Shown here: positions 53,426 through 64,000 of the stretch, in pieces
How the letters are laid out: the number at the start of each line of letters is the position of its first letter
Numbering within the stretch: position 1 is the first letter of the stretch
Assembly: GCA_951812925.1 (NCBI GenBank)
Contig: OX638368.1
Coordinates: 2,480,001 to 2,544,000 of the forward strand
Direction of reading: 5' to 3'
Length of the DNA stretch: 64,000 bases
Origin: Calliopum simillimum
Taxonomy: Eukaryota > Arthropoda > Insecta > Diptera > Lauxaniidae
Translations under genes and position numbers: made by a program
The notes under the pieces: generated by a model
What the model was told of the DNA's origin: nothing
Seen by the model: the letters and a program-made list of their open reading frames with translations, nothing else
Databases searched by the model: none

Positions 53426-54961
53426 AGCCCATAGAATCACCCCCCATTTTCAGTTTTTGTCGTAATTTTTGTGTCATAATCCTGCCCTTTAAGAACACTG
53501 TGATAAATGGTTAAAAAGATTTCCTCAAAGTAAAATGGTTCTTTGAAATGCAACGTTTGCAATTTTTCTCGGAAAATTTGCAGTGTAGATAATAGTACAG
53601 GCAAACTAGGTGAAGAAATTTAATTTTGTTGAACATGTACTTTGATCACACATATCTAATTTTTTTCGTCAAAAAACGGTTTCTTGAAAGAAAAAAAAAA
53701 CTAATTTAAAAAAATAATAATTTTCGATGTACTTCTCGATGCTGAATTCAATTCCGAACTCAAAATTGCTCTATGAGATATGGTTTTTGAGATATTCTAC
53801 TCTTAAAGATCAAAAACATGATTTCTGAGGTTTATATCGAAAACACAAAATATTGTTTTGGCCTTTTCGACTAAATACATTGCTTAGTACTATTTTTTTC
53901 TTTAAAATAAGCTATGAATTATTCTTGTGTGATTAATTTTTTTTTGTAAAAGTTATGAAATGACATAATTTTTGTTGAGTCCTTTATACAAACTGAGAAA
54001 TCGTGTTTTTTAATTTTTAGGTTGGGATATCTCAAAAACTATTTTAGATAGAGCAATTTTGAATCCAGATTTGATTTCAAGATTGACAAATACTTACATC
54101 GAAAATAATTTTTGTTTTTCTAATGAATTTTAGTACATTTTCAAGGGGGTAGGCGTGGCCATTGACATATCATGCCCATTTTTAGAATATCTTTTAACTA
54201 GCTATATTTTATTAAGCATGCAAAATTTTATTGTTATTGGAGCACTCTTTCTATTTTGTATGTATGAAGCTATACATACCACTGTGCGCTTCGCCAAACA
54301 TCTGCGATTGTTTTTTTCATCAATCGGATTTCCGTGGGTCTTACTTTTATACATATAAAGCTAAAAAGAGCCAAAAAAGTAGATTGGGTAGAATTTTGTT
54401 CTCTCACAACATCCCGTATTCGTATTCCTCCTGAAAATATAAATTAAACGAAATTTGTAGTAAAAAATTAAAACTGTGAAAATAAAACTTTTCAGAGAAT
54501 AACTGTATTCTTCGTCATCTTTTTTAACCACCTCGTGCATTTGTGTATAAAGTTTCTTTTTTTTTTTTGTTAAATGCAATAAAAGCAATGGGGGAAAAAA
54601 GTATTAATTTACTTCTCATCAACTTTTCCAGAGCCGATAACTTCAATAGAAACGTAATAATATGTATCTAAAATAAATAGGTAATGTTAAACATTAGCAT
54701 TAAAACCTATTTATTAAATACATTTAAATAATTATCCATATATAAAACAAATGCATATATAAACTGTTATAACAATATTCAGGTTTTATATTGTCCTTAT
54801 TTCTAAACTAAATATTTACATTTTATATTATTGAAATATTTATTTTTAATTGGAAAACACTCATTTGCCAAGGGCAAAAAATTAACTGAGAGATTTGTAA
54901 TTTTACGTTATATTGACCTTTGCGAATGACTTAAAAAGAGTTCATTTAAAAATAAATATTC
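53426..54961. other. No gene recognised
   Basis: AT-rich with repeated phrases on disabling of ATATCTCAAAAAC type and AGGCGTGGCCATTGACATAT (54151). Several short open frames have no motif. Two AATAAATA-rich stretches lie near 54670-54850. Confidence 0.4.
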
Positions 54962-55162
54962 AAATTGTAATAAATCGGTCGACTAATACTTTAAAAAATT
55001 TTGTAATAACGATAATAAAAAGATATAAAAACTAAGCTTAAGACTGGGTTCATAATTTCAATGTTTTTGTTAAACTAAGATTGCTAAGTTTTTATATCTT
55101 TTTATTATCGTTATTAGAAATTTTTTCAAAGTATTAGTCGACGTATTTATTACAATTTAAGC
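54962..55162. mobile_element. 200-bp hairpin MITE
   Basis: AAATTGTAATAAATCGGTCG (from about 54961) and CGACGTATTTATTACAATTT (to about 55159) end arms of about 75 bp sharing ATTATCGTTATTA and AGTATTAGTCGAC, with a 50-bp loop. Non-coding. Confidence 0.75.
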
Positions 55163-55684
55163 AACAACAAAAACTAAAAACAAAGGCCAGTTTTCAAAAA
55201 TCGCCAAAATACTGCAAATAAAACTTGTACATTTCTCTAAAATAATTAGTTCTAAAACATGAGCAAAGCTTTTGTTTTAAGCTGTAAAATACAAAACATT
55301 ATTAGAAGTATACAAAAATAAATACAGTAAAATCTATTAAGAAAATGTGGAAACATAAAAAATAAATATTAATATTTATTCAAATTATTTGACCGATCCC
55401 GCTTTTTAATTGTTATACTTATTCTTATCTTGATTTTCAGAAGAAAATATAATGATTGTTTTGAGTTTGAAAAATACTTTAAATCAAAATATGTTTGAGA
55501 ATTTTTACAGTTTTACTATTTTGAAATTGAAACTAAATCAAAACTCTTCGTTTTTAACTAGAGTTAGCAATGATTAAATAAAAAGAATATTTCAAAATAT
55601 GAAAAATTTCAAACTATTACGTATGGCACTATTTATGTTTCGGGAATAGCAAATAATAACAAACATTTTTAGTTGAAAATGGCT

Positions 55685-56652
55685 TTATTGTTTTTCAAAA
55701 TATTCCCCTTGATAATCAATACACTTCTGCATTCGTTCAAACCATTTGTCATAGCAGTTTTTCCATTCCTCTTGAGACACCTCCAAAACATGTCTTTTGA
55801 ACGCTTCAACTGCTTCTTCGGCACTCGTAAGTCGTTGACCACGCAGTTTAACTTTAATGTTCGGGAACAAGAAGAAGTCATTGGGTGCCAAATCAGGACT
55901 GTACGGAGGATGAGTCATCAATTCGATGTTTTGACTGCTCAAAAATTCACCTGTTTCACGAGATGTGTGAGAGCTCGCATTGTCATGATGGAGAATAATT
56001 CGTCTTCAGGGGTTGGTTTTACGAATTTCTCCAAAGACTTCCGGCAAACAAGTGGTCGAGTACCACTCAGAATTGACCGTCCTACTTTGTTCAAGCGGAA
56101 CAGTGGCCACATGACCCATTCGGCCAAAGAAACAGGCGATTTTTGGATCTAGCCCGTCTTGGAATACCCACACGGTCGATTGCTGTTTTGTTTCCGGCTC
56201 ATACGCATATATCCATGATTCGTCACCTGTCGTGATCTTATACACGCATTTTGAAGCACCACGGTCGAGTTTTTTAATCATTTCCTTACACTAAACTATG
56301 CGAGCCTTTTTTGAACGATTGATAAATTATGGGGTTTCGAACGAGAACAAACGTTTTTAACAACTACATAAGTGTTCATGCTAAAACTAATGTGCAAAAA
56401 TGCTTCTATCTCACAATTGCCACATGACGATCTTTCATTATCGGTTCATGCACTGCATCGATGTTTTGTGACACAACAACCGATTTTAGGCGACCTTCAC
56501 GGAATTCGTCGGTTACCAAACTCCGACCACAATTGAATTCACTATACCAACCATATACCAACCATCGACACATTCTTGTTGACATAATCCACGTCGAAAG
56601 TTGTGAAAAACAATTCAACGAAAATCTTTGCTTGAAATTTCCATTTCGATAA
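55685..56652 (-). pseudogene. Mariner transposase pseudogene (DD34D)
   Basis: Mariner transposases cut and paste DNA at TA. The minus strand starts MEISSKDFR near 56652 and soon meets stops. The HTH region is damaged (HNFRRGLCQQECVDG, with an internal deletion after it). The catalytic part is better kept: ITTGDESWIYAYEPETKQQ (first D), RIILHHDNASSHTSRETGEF (second D, across a frameshift at about 56010), and THPPYSPDLAPNDFFLFPNI (third D), ending EYFEKQ. The N-terminus is close to that of the mariner piece in the USP1 intron (HNFRRGL, QECID), so both come from related mariners. No clear terminal repeats were found. Confidence 0.85.
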
Positions 56653-56929
56653 TTTTTTTTGACTAATTCAGAGTCGCTGATTCCGAATCTAGTTTACCTA
56701 ACATGTCTGAGGATTGAGTTATCCTCGATTTAAAGTGCAGACAACGCTATTTTTAGACATATGGCGTACACCCAAGAAGTAGTATCGAATCTGCGAGCAG
56801 TTCGATCACATCCCATTTTAAAGCACTTAAGTAACACAATTTTATAATTTTAAAAACTATGAAAATGGCAGAAGCAGTGGTAGATTGCTAGGGCCATGTT
56901 AAAATCAGAAGTTGCTCTTACACATGGTG
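56653..56929. other. No gene recognised
   Basis: Short interval between the mariner and hAT relics; it may belong to the upstream part of the hAT relic but nothing is readable. Confidence 0.35.
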
Positions 56930-57262
56930 GAAAGTCAAACATCAAATGCTATGGTTTCGAATTGGTTAGTAATGCTGGCGACATACTCAATGTCATTGAG
57001 TAGCGAAATATGGAAAACATAGTTCCGAATGTAGCTATCGCATTTCGAATTCTTCCTATGATTGCAGTATCTTTTGCAACAGAAGCGATCGTTCTCCAAA
57101 CTCATCAAAACATATCTTCGAAGTAGTAGATTTAGTGAATTAGCCATATTTTCAATTGAAAAAGATGTCGCCAACTCAGTTGCATACGATGATGTTATTG
57201 ACAGCTTAGCATCTGCAAAAACAAGAAAGGAGATATACACTGCGCGCCTTCCACAGGATTGA
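56930..57262 (+). pseudogene. hAT transposase C-terminal (dimerisation) relic
   Basis: The plus strand reads KRSFSKLIKTYLRSSRFSEL and AIFSIEKDVANSVAYDDVID, ending SLASAKTRK. This matches the C-terminal hAT dimerisation domain (ERxFSxLKxIKxYLRSxM...RLSxLAxLSIExxxA), closest to the ZMYM/Tip100-like group by memory. An upstream frameshifted stretch from about 56930 gives weaker similarity (IPLMIAVSFAT). The catalytic core is absent. It shares no visible termini with the hAT-like element at 4138. Confidence 0.7.
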
Positions 57263-57428
57263 AGCTGGAATTTTAGGAGAAATCTCTGTATGTAAAATGT
57301 TGAAAAATAAAATAATAGGACCGATGAAAAAAAAATAAAAATAAAATGCTTACAGAAAAACCACCGCAATTTACATTAAGGTGGGTCGAAATTTTATACT
57401 AACCATTGAAATATTTTCCTTGGCTTAC

Positions 57429-58013
57429 TGTTCGACTTTTCACAAAATATTTTGACTCTGGTAAAAACTTAATAATGTTAAAATTTTCTTTTAACCGAAA
57501 ACATAATATGTATAGAAAAGGTTTTTTCTTTTGGTTTTTGAGAAGTTGCTCTCAGTCTCAGGACATTGAGCTTAGAAACAGTGACAAATTTCAAATTTCA
57601 AATGTGTCATACGTTTAAGACTTTGCCTTAAAATACGCAACTTTTTTGTAGTTTCAAACAACGTTGAGCCCAAAAGTATGCTATACTTTGTGAAATTTGT
57701 CTTACAAAACATTTTGCATGAGCATAAAAGTGTGCTAGTATTTCAAAATGCAGCATATTAAAAATTATGCAAAAACGCAGCATAATTTTAAGCAAAATAT
57801 TCAACGGTTGACACGCTTGAAATTTGAAATTTATCACTATTTCTTAAATCAATGTCGTGAGATTAGAGATCAACTATCTATGTGAATTTTTTTTTGCGCT
57901 ATGTTGCTAAACAAAAAGTTTTCTAAACAAATTTTGTGTTTTTGGTCGAAAAAAAAACTCTAGCATTATTGAAGTTTTTACGACAGTCAAAATATTTCGT
58001 GAAAAGTCTAACG
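57429..58013. mobile_element. Imperfect fold-back element
   Basis: GTTCGACTTTTCACAAAATA (57430) and TATTTCGTGAAAAGTCTAAC (to about 58012), and further in CTCAGGACATTGAGCTTAGA / TCTTAAATCAATGTCGTGAG with the shared core AAATTTCAAATTTCAA, show complementary arms of about 180-200 bp. Non-coding and old. Confidence 0.6.
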
Positions 58014-58028
58014 ATAAGAAAAGAAACT

Positions 58029-58505
58029 TGTGTACACCAATAAACTGTCGGTCAGTCAAGCGAACTGTAGAACAGGTGGCTGATATATGGTCTCAAACAT
58101 GTCATAATATCGATTTTGATCAAATTAATTTCTAAAGGCTGAAAATTGTAATTGTAATTGTAATTTATGACGTTAAAAATTTTTCAAAAAAAAAAAAAAA
58201 AACCACACTTGTTCCTTGGATGATTCTAAGCATTTTATGCCATGTGCACTTTTTTCGTAAGATGCCTCCCTCTTGAGTAAAAAAGCGTTTTGCCTTCCAC
58301 GGGGCTGCTGACCAGCCTTGTTCTGACGTTTAACTGAATGACAGACAAAATTGTTTTTTATATGCACTATACAATCTGTATAACAATTTTCAGCCTTTAG
58401 AAATTAATTTGATCAAACTCGAAATTATGACATGTTTGAGACCATATATCAGCCACCTGTTCTTCAGTTCGCTTGACTGACCGACAGTTTATTGGTGTAC
58501 ACAAT
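58029..58505. mobile_element. Fold-back MITE with ~120-bp arms
   Basis: TGTGTACACCAATAAACTGT (58029) and ACAGTTTATTGGTGTACACA (to about 58504) begin arms of about 120 bp that also share GACTGACCGACAG, TATATGGTCTCAAACATGTC and CTTTAGAAATTAATTTGATC. The loop is about 230 bp. It lies only 5 bp from the maT element that follows. Confidence 0.75.
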
Positions 58506-58510
58506 TACTA

Positions 58511-59823
58511 CAGGGTAGCTGATTCGAAGTGTTAGCAATTCAAAAGACTATATTTTTAGTTTCCATGCACAGATTTTATTGATCAAACGCTATAATTGTT
58601 GGGAAATGTTCAAATTTGAAGAATCTACTTGAGATTTTCGATATGGCCACCTTCGGCCTTAACTATGGCCCGTAGACGGTCGAAGAACGAGTCGTATGCT
58701 GCACGAATTTGATTTTGTGGAAGTTTGCGCCATTCTCGTTGAAGGGCCACTTTTAGCGCATCAACGCTCTGGTATTTTTTAGTCAAGACCTTCCTGTCCA
58801 ACATACCCCAGATTGAGAAATCCAGCGGATTCGCATCAGGCGAATTTGAGAGCCATTGTTGAGCAGAAATGAAGCTAGGAACGTTTTTTTCTAACCATTC
58901 TTGATTCACACGAGCTTTGTGTGACGGTGCCGAGTCTTGTTGGAATGTCCATGGCTTGCGACCGAAATGTTTGCGTGCTCACGGTAGTAAAGCACCCTAC
59001 AACACTGATTCACGATACACCTGGGCGTTTACTTTGACGCCAGCGGCCAAAAAAACGAGTGGTGAGCGCCCATCAGCAGTCACTGCAGCCCAAACCATCA
59101 CATGCGGTGGTGCCTGCGTCCTGGTGGCCAAACGAACATTAAAATTTTCGTAGGACCTCTCTGTCAAGTAAACCCGATCATTTTGTTTGTTTACATATTG
59201 CTGGATACAGTAATTTTTCTCATCAGAGAAGACAATTTGTGACAGATTTCCGGCGGCGTGCAAGCGCAACAACTCCTTGGCTCTATCGAGCCTAACTTTT
59301 TTTTGAGCAGGAGTGAGATCATGCGCCTTTTGGAACTTGAGGGCCTTTAGTCCGAGCTTGTTTGACAATATGTGTTGCATTCGTTCACGCGATATTTTCA
59401 GCTCGGCAGCCATTTGTCTGCCACTGCGTCTCGGATTTCGCTCAATTCTGGCCTTCACCTTTCGAACCATTTCTGGTGATGTTGCAGTTATTTTCCGACC
59501 ACCACCATGTCGTTTGGCAACGCTGCCGGTACCATTGTAACGTGTTATGGTCCGATACACAAACATTTTATTCACTTTTAAATGTTTCAGCTCACGAACA
59601 ATTGCTGGTTGCGATTTTCCAGCCAAACAAAGAGCAATCACACTATTACGTTTGAATTCCATTTCGAAAATTTTTTATTTTCAATAAATTGACGCGCAAA
59701 TGCTTTTGGTTACTTGTTGACAATAGAATGAACTAACATCATGCCAATTTTTAGACAGCTGTCATGTTCCACCTGTCAGATAAGTCTATCTGAAGTTAGT
59801 AACAGTTCGAATCAACCACCCTG
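58511..59823 (-). mobile_element. maT (DD37D) mariner-like transposon
   Basis: The termini CAGGGTAGCTGATTCGAA (58511) and TTCGAATCAACCACCCTG (to 59823) are inverted repeats flanked by TA (58509-58510 and 59824-59825). The total length of 1313 bp is typical of Tc1/mariner elements. It contains one transposase frame (59662-58622) with two nonsense codons. Clade maT is inferred from the spacing of the catalytic residues. Confidence 0.85.
58622..59662 (-). pseudogene. maT transposase with two nonsense codons
   Basis: About 346 codons on the minus strand from ATG 59662. N-terminal helix-turn-helix pair: KRNSVIALCLAGKSQPAIVR and SVAKRHGGGRKI, with the GRK AT-hook-like motif. Catalytic residues: IVFSDEKNYCIQ (first D), WTFQQDSAPSHKARVNQEWL (second D) and SNSPDANPLDFSIWGML (third D). 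There are 37 residues between the second and third D, which defines DD37D (maT). TAG at 58997-58999 and TGA at 58979-58981 interrupt an otherwise unshifted frame. It ends AEGGHIENLK. The whole gene is close to intact and probably decayed recently. Confidence 0.88.
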
Positions 59824-59825
59824 TA

Positions 59826-60798
59826 TAACCAACTGTAACAAAACCAACTTTTAGAAACGGAAAGTTGTTTTTAAGCGCTGGCTCTCCGGCTATAACATCA
59901 TTTTGAATTTTTCAAAGGCTTTGCAAAAAACGACTTCTTAAAATTCCAAATATTTTATATTTTAAAGCCAGTTGTGGCTAGTATTGCTTAGTACCGATTT
60001 TATTTTAGGCAATACTTCGAGTTTTAAGCCGTTTTTTGCAACGCCTTTGAAAAACTCAAAATGATGTTTCGCATTTTTCCATTTCAGGTGACGATATGTT
60101 TGTATCTATGCGCATGACCTTATTGGGTGATTTAAATTTTTTTAACATTTTGTCTTTAGACGGCTTAACCAATTTATGTTAACTCTTATCAGACCACCCA
60201 AGGCAAATTAAATCCATAGCATGTGGTTCAAAAGCGTTTATATCAATTGTGTTTAAAGATATGCGTTTAGTGTGCTTATGATATCCATTTATACTATATT
60301 TCGCCTCAAGCGTTACAATACCCACCGGGATCAAGCAATAAAACCAAAAACAAAATTTAAAGGTTGAGGATATTTCCACGCTGAGCTACTATAAATTTAA
60401 ATAAAGAAAACAAACAAAAGCGGCACTTGAATATCAATAAAAATTACGCCCCATTTGTGGTACTGTTTCTTTCACAATATTTACATATGACAAAAAAAAA
60501 AGCTTGAATCGGCTTGTGATAGTTTAAATTTTTTATAAATTGTACATGTAAAATCTACATGTACAAATTTCTTGCTTTTCGAATTTGGGGCAATTTTAAG
60601 ACCGAAATAAGTGTTAAAATCGCTCAAACGTAGGAAAATTTAATACAGGACTGGGAGAAAATGTCATGTGACAAGAGTTTTTAATTTTGTGCCACTAAAT
60701 ATATTTATAGAAGACTTTGCTCTATTTTACCTCGATCATACGTTATTTGTTGTCCAAAAAAGTAGAAAATAATTTACGTAAAAAATTTAATACTTATA
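59826..60798. other. No gene recognised
   Basis: CAAAGGCTTTGCAAAAAACG (59916) and CGTTTTTTGCAACGCCTTTG (60031) with adjacent ATCATTTTGAAT / TCAAAATGATG form a small inverted repeat (about 59898-60066). Elsewhere only AT-rich DNA; minus-strand frame 60179-60379 lacks motifs. Confidence 0.4.
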
Positions 60799-62510
60799 TG
60801 TACATTAGACCGGTGCGTTTTGGACGAAAGTTTAAAATTTGTCGCGCAACCGGCAGAATTGTAAAGTTTAACTATCGACATGAAGATTGCCGCCACCCTA
60901 GCTCTGAGAGATGACGGGAAGGGGTGTCGATATATTTTTGTAGGTTGAAAAACGTGGTTTAAAAATGCATGCTCATAGGTCCGAAGTGAATCAATTCTCA
61001 GCTTCGTAGTAGGTCGAAAACTGAAATCTAAGACATGGATTCTTATGTATTTTTTCAAGTAGAATCGAATGGCATCATTAGTTTTCTGATAAGACGTCCA
61101 CTTTTGGCGTTAAGTCAACTTTTCAGCTCAAAAAAGTCGAAATTTTTCCAAATCCCCTGTTTGAGCACTCCACAATTGAACAGAAAAAATCTTAGAAAAA
61201 TTTGAAATGTATATTTTGTTAGGATTTTTTCTGACGAATCCAGTGATACCATTTTTTTTGCACTACGACATTATTTTCAATCATGAAAAACGAATTTTTG
61301 ATTTTTATTATCAAAAAATAACACGAAATCGGGCGTAAATATTTAGTCAACGACGGTTCCCAACGTCCGGACGGTTTTTTCTTTTCAGTGCCCCCTAGTA
61401 AAATTTTTTTAGAATATTTTTGGAAATTTTTTTAACCCATTATAAACAAGTTTTTGAAAAAGGGGTCAAAAAGACCCTTAAAAACGAGATATAATGGGTT
61501 AAGATGTTCGCATAACTTAATGTAGAATCAAGCATGGAACAATATTTTAGAACGTCTTAACCCATTATAAACAAATTTTTGGAAAAGAGGTCGAAAAGAC
61601 CCTTAAAAACGCGTTATAGTGGGTTAAGATGTTCTAAAATATTGTTCCATGCTTGATTCTACATTAAGTTATGTGAACATCTTAACACATTATAACGCGT
61701 TTTTAAGGGTCTTTTCGACCCCTTTTCCAAAAATTTGTTTATAATGGGTTACGACGTTCTAAAATATTGCTCCATGCTTGATTCTACATTAAGTTATGTG
61801 AACATCTTAGCCCATTATATCTCGTTTTTAAGGGTCTTTTTTACCCCTTTTTCAAAAACTTGTTTATAATGGGTTAAAAAAATTTCCAAAAATATTCTAA
61901 AAAAATTTTACTAGGGGGCACTGAAAAGAAAAAACCGTCCGGACGTTGGGAAACGTCGTTGACTAAATATTTACGCCCGATTTCGTGATATTTTTTGATA
62001 ATAAAAATCCAAAATTCGTTTTTCATGATTGAAAATAATGTCATAGCGCAAAAAAAATGGTATCACTGGATTCGTCAGGAAAAATCCTAACAAAATATAC
62101 ATTTCAAAATTTTCTAAGATTTTTTCTGTTCAATTGTGGAGTGCTCAAACAGGGGATTTGGAAAAATTTCGACTTTTTTGAGCTGAAAAGTTGACTTAAC
62201 GCCAAAAATGGACGTCTTATCAGAAAACTAATGATGCCATTCGATTCTACTTGAAAAAATACATAAGAATCCATGTCTTAGATTTCAGTTTTCGACCTAC
62301 TACGAAGCTGAGAATTGATTCACTTCGGACCTATGAGCATGCATTTTTAAACCACGTTTTTCAACCTTCAAAAATATATCGACACCCCTTCCCGTCATCT
62401 CTCAGAGCTAGGGTGGCGGCAATCTTCATGTCGATAGTTAAACTTTACAATTCTGCCGGTTGCGCGACAAATTTTAAACTTTCATCCAAAACGCACCGGT
62501 CTAATGTACA
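60799..62510. repeat. 1.7-kb nearly perfect hairpin
   Basis: TGTACATTAGACCGGTGCG (60799) and CGCACCGGTCTAATGTACA (to 62510) end two arms of about 850 bp that are complementary along their entire length with few differences by eye. The arms include TTTTCTTTTCAGTGCCCCC and GGACGGTTTTTTC. Near the centre (about 61430-61880) there are four further units of AACCCATTATAAACAA...AAGACCCTTAAAAACG...TAATGGGTT, so the middle can fold in several ways. A 94-codon minus frame (60774-61058) and an 87-codon plus frame (62251-62514) are the same sequence read from the two arms and are probably not genes. It could be a fold-back transposon or a hairpin-RNA source. Confidence 0.8.
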
Positions 62511-62765
62511 TTAGGCCGGGTCAATTTGTTCGGGAAGCAAAATATTGACAAAGAGTATAGCAACAAAAAAAATCTATGGAAAATTCTAATAAAACTTTTC
62601 CCAAGAAACTATTAGTCTAAAATCAATATCGAGCCGGCGTAAATTGCGTTGAAATTTTGATATAGTACTTTAAAATCCAATACAAAAAAAAAAATTCAAA
62701 ATATTTTAATAATTTTATATGAAACAAACAGACATTTTTTTTCACAAGTTTATTTTAAAGTTATA
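62511..62765. other. No gene recognised
   Basis: AT-rich spacer between the long hairpin and the palindromic element. Confidence 0.4.
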
Positions 62766-64000
62766 GCCCAGGAAAATAAGACGAAAAAAGAGCTGCTGTG
62801 CGAAAAAATTCCAAGTGAATTTTTTCATCGGAATTATGTGTAAAAACTCCATTGAAGTCCATTGTGCGCATATAAAGTTATTCAGGCTCAAAGGCTGCTA
62901 AAATCAGTTTTTTGCCAATATCTCGCTAACGCAAACTTTTGCAGAAAAATTTTACACAATTTTGTAACACAGGAAATTTCCTACAAAAGTACGTAAAAAA
63001 TGTTTTCGTGTAACTTATAGTTTAGGAGATAACCCTATAAAAAGTTGTGCACAGTTTTTATATGTAAATACTACGCATAAGTTCATATTGAAATATCTTA
63101 CTTTTAAAATTGCGAATACTCTTTAACGAGGATTCGTACAAAAAAATTAAAAAACCGTTCAACAGATAATTGGATTCTGTATACACCGTTTTAAATTTTT
63201 TTTCGAGCGACTCATGGTCCAAGAAATATTCTTCAAAAACCGTTAAGGTTTCGAAAATACTGGTTTTTGAAGGATATATCTGAAACGGTAAGTCATACGA
63301 TAAAAAGCTACAGGATCAATTTCGTAGAGAATCACAAGATCTACAAAACATAGCCATATGTGTACACATTGAAATAACCGTTTAGAAGTTATTCAATAAA
63401 AACAGGTTTTTTTGCCATTTAAAGGTTTTTTTTGAATATCTTCTAAACGGTTACTTAAATGTGTACACATATGGCTTATTTTTTGTAGATCTTGTGATTT
63501 TCTACAAAATTGATGCCGTTGCTTTTTATCGTATGACTTACCGTTTCGGAGATATCCTTCAAAAACCCGTATTTTCGAAACCTTAACGGTTTTTGAAGAA
63601 TATTTCTTGGACCATGAGTCGCTCGAAAAAAAATTTAAAACGGTGTATACAGAATCCAATTATCTGTTGAACGGTTTTTTTAATTTTTTTGTACGACTCC
63701 TCGTTAAAGAGTATTCGCAATTTTAAAAGTAAGATATTTCAATATGAACTTATGCGTAGTATTTACATATAAAAACTGTGCACAACTTTTTATAGGGTTA
63801 TCTCCTAAACTATAAGTTACACGAAAACATTTTTTACGTACTTTTGTAGGAAATTTCCTGTGTTACAAAATTGTGTAAAATTTTTCTGCAAAAGTTTGGC
63901 TCCTAAAAAAATTTAATACGGTGTTTACAGAATCCAATTATCTTTTGAACGGTTTATTAATTTTTTTTGTACGACTCCTCGTTAAAGAGTATTCGCAATT
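62766..64000. mobile_element. Palindromic TA element GCCCAGGAAAATAAGA, copy 3 (runs off window)
   Basis: It begins GCCCAGGAAAATAAGACG after TA (62764-62765) and shares CTCAAAGGCTGCTAA, ATATCTCGCTAACG and AACACAGGAAATTTCC with copies 1 and 2. A mirror axis lies near 63400 (TAACCGTTTAGAAG / CTTCTAAACGGTTA). After 63890 the mirror stops and a further GGCTCCTAAAAAAATTTAAT segment begins, so this copy is longer or rearranged. The right end is outside the window. Confidence 0.75.

Noticed and set aside
60774..62514. Two identical small proteins (start MKKYIRIHVLDFSF) in the long hairpin
   Set aside because: They are the same arm read from its two inverted copies, so they are not independent support. 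No domain or codon bias was recognised.
1..64000. tRNA, rRNA, snRNA or CRISPR array
   Set aside because: No cloverleaf with TTCRANY-type box, no rRNA core and no spaced short direct repeats were seen. The 515-bp tandem units are far too long and lack spacers for a CRISPR.

Overview
The window is nuclear DNA of an insect, most likely a brachyceran fly. The evidence is AT-rich sequence, short GT..AG introns, a fly-like USP1 deubiquitinase gene, a maT (DD37D) transposon, mariner relics, a Ty3/gypsy element and abundant small inverted-repeat elements. A tephritid or related family is my guess; nothing here proves it. Only one host locus looks functional: the 3' exons of a USP1-type ubiquitin protease (41218-46018, + strand), preceded by an unidentified terminal exon (40069-40556). 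No tRNA, rRNA or CRISPR array was found. Almost everything else is transposable elements, many nested inside one another. REGION BY REGION. 1-4130: small inverted-repeat elements, two reverse-transcriptase relics and a short GC-rich inverted-repeat unit. 4138-9148: a 5-kb hAT-like DNA transposon with 17-bp terminal inverted repeats and a matching 8-bp target duplication (GTTAAAAT). It carries no transposase. Instead it holds pieces of three host genes: RRP12 with its introns, the mitochondrial p32/C1QBP gene, and the C-terminus of TANGO2. 9221-11708: a decayed Ty3/gypsy element. 12290-28180 (- strand): an RTE-like non-LTR element that appears split by a 13.6-kb insertion. That insertion is a CR1/Jockey-like non-LTR element, itself interrupted by four further elements: TIR elements at 14446-16516 and 16681-18427, a MITE at 18613-19415, and a gypsy element at 21257-25286 with two 473-bp LTRs and a TSD. 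Removing the insertions restores the reading frame at the junctions. 28245-29880: a second RTE-like copy on the + strand. 31130-33720: an insertion of about five nearly identical 515-bp tandem units, bounded by 13-bp direct repeats. Each unit contains a candidate type I hammerhead ribozyme. 33765-34564: a second copy of the AAT-duplicating MITE. 36301-37297, 49914-50690 and 62766 to the window end: three copies of a palindromic TA-inserting family. 43890-44518: a mariner-derived long-TIR element in a USP1 intron. 50776-52237: a TIR element containing a copia RNase H relic. 55685-56652 mariner, 56930-57262 hAT and 58511-59823 maT relics follow. 60799-62510: a 1.7-kb nearly perfect hairpin. HOW IT FITS TOGETHER. 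The window is a TE graveyard surrounding one gene. Two items deserve most attention: the gene-capturing hAT element, and the ribozyme-bearing tandem array that looks as if it was inserted as one multimeric unit. All identifications come from reading the sequence and recalling family motifs; no database search was run.
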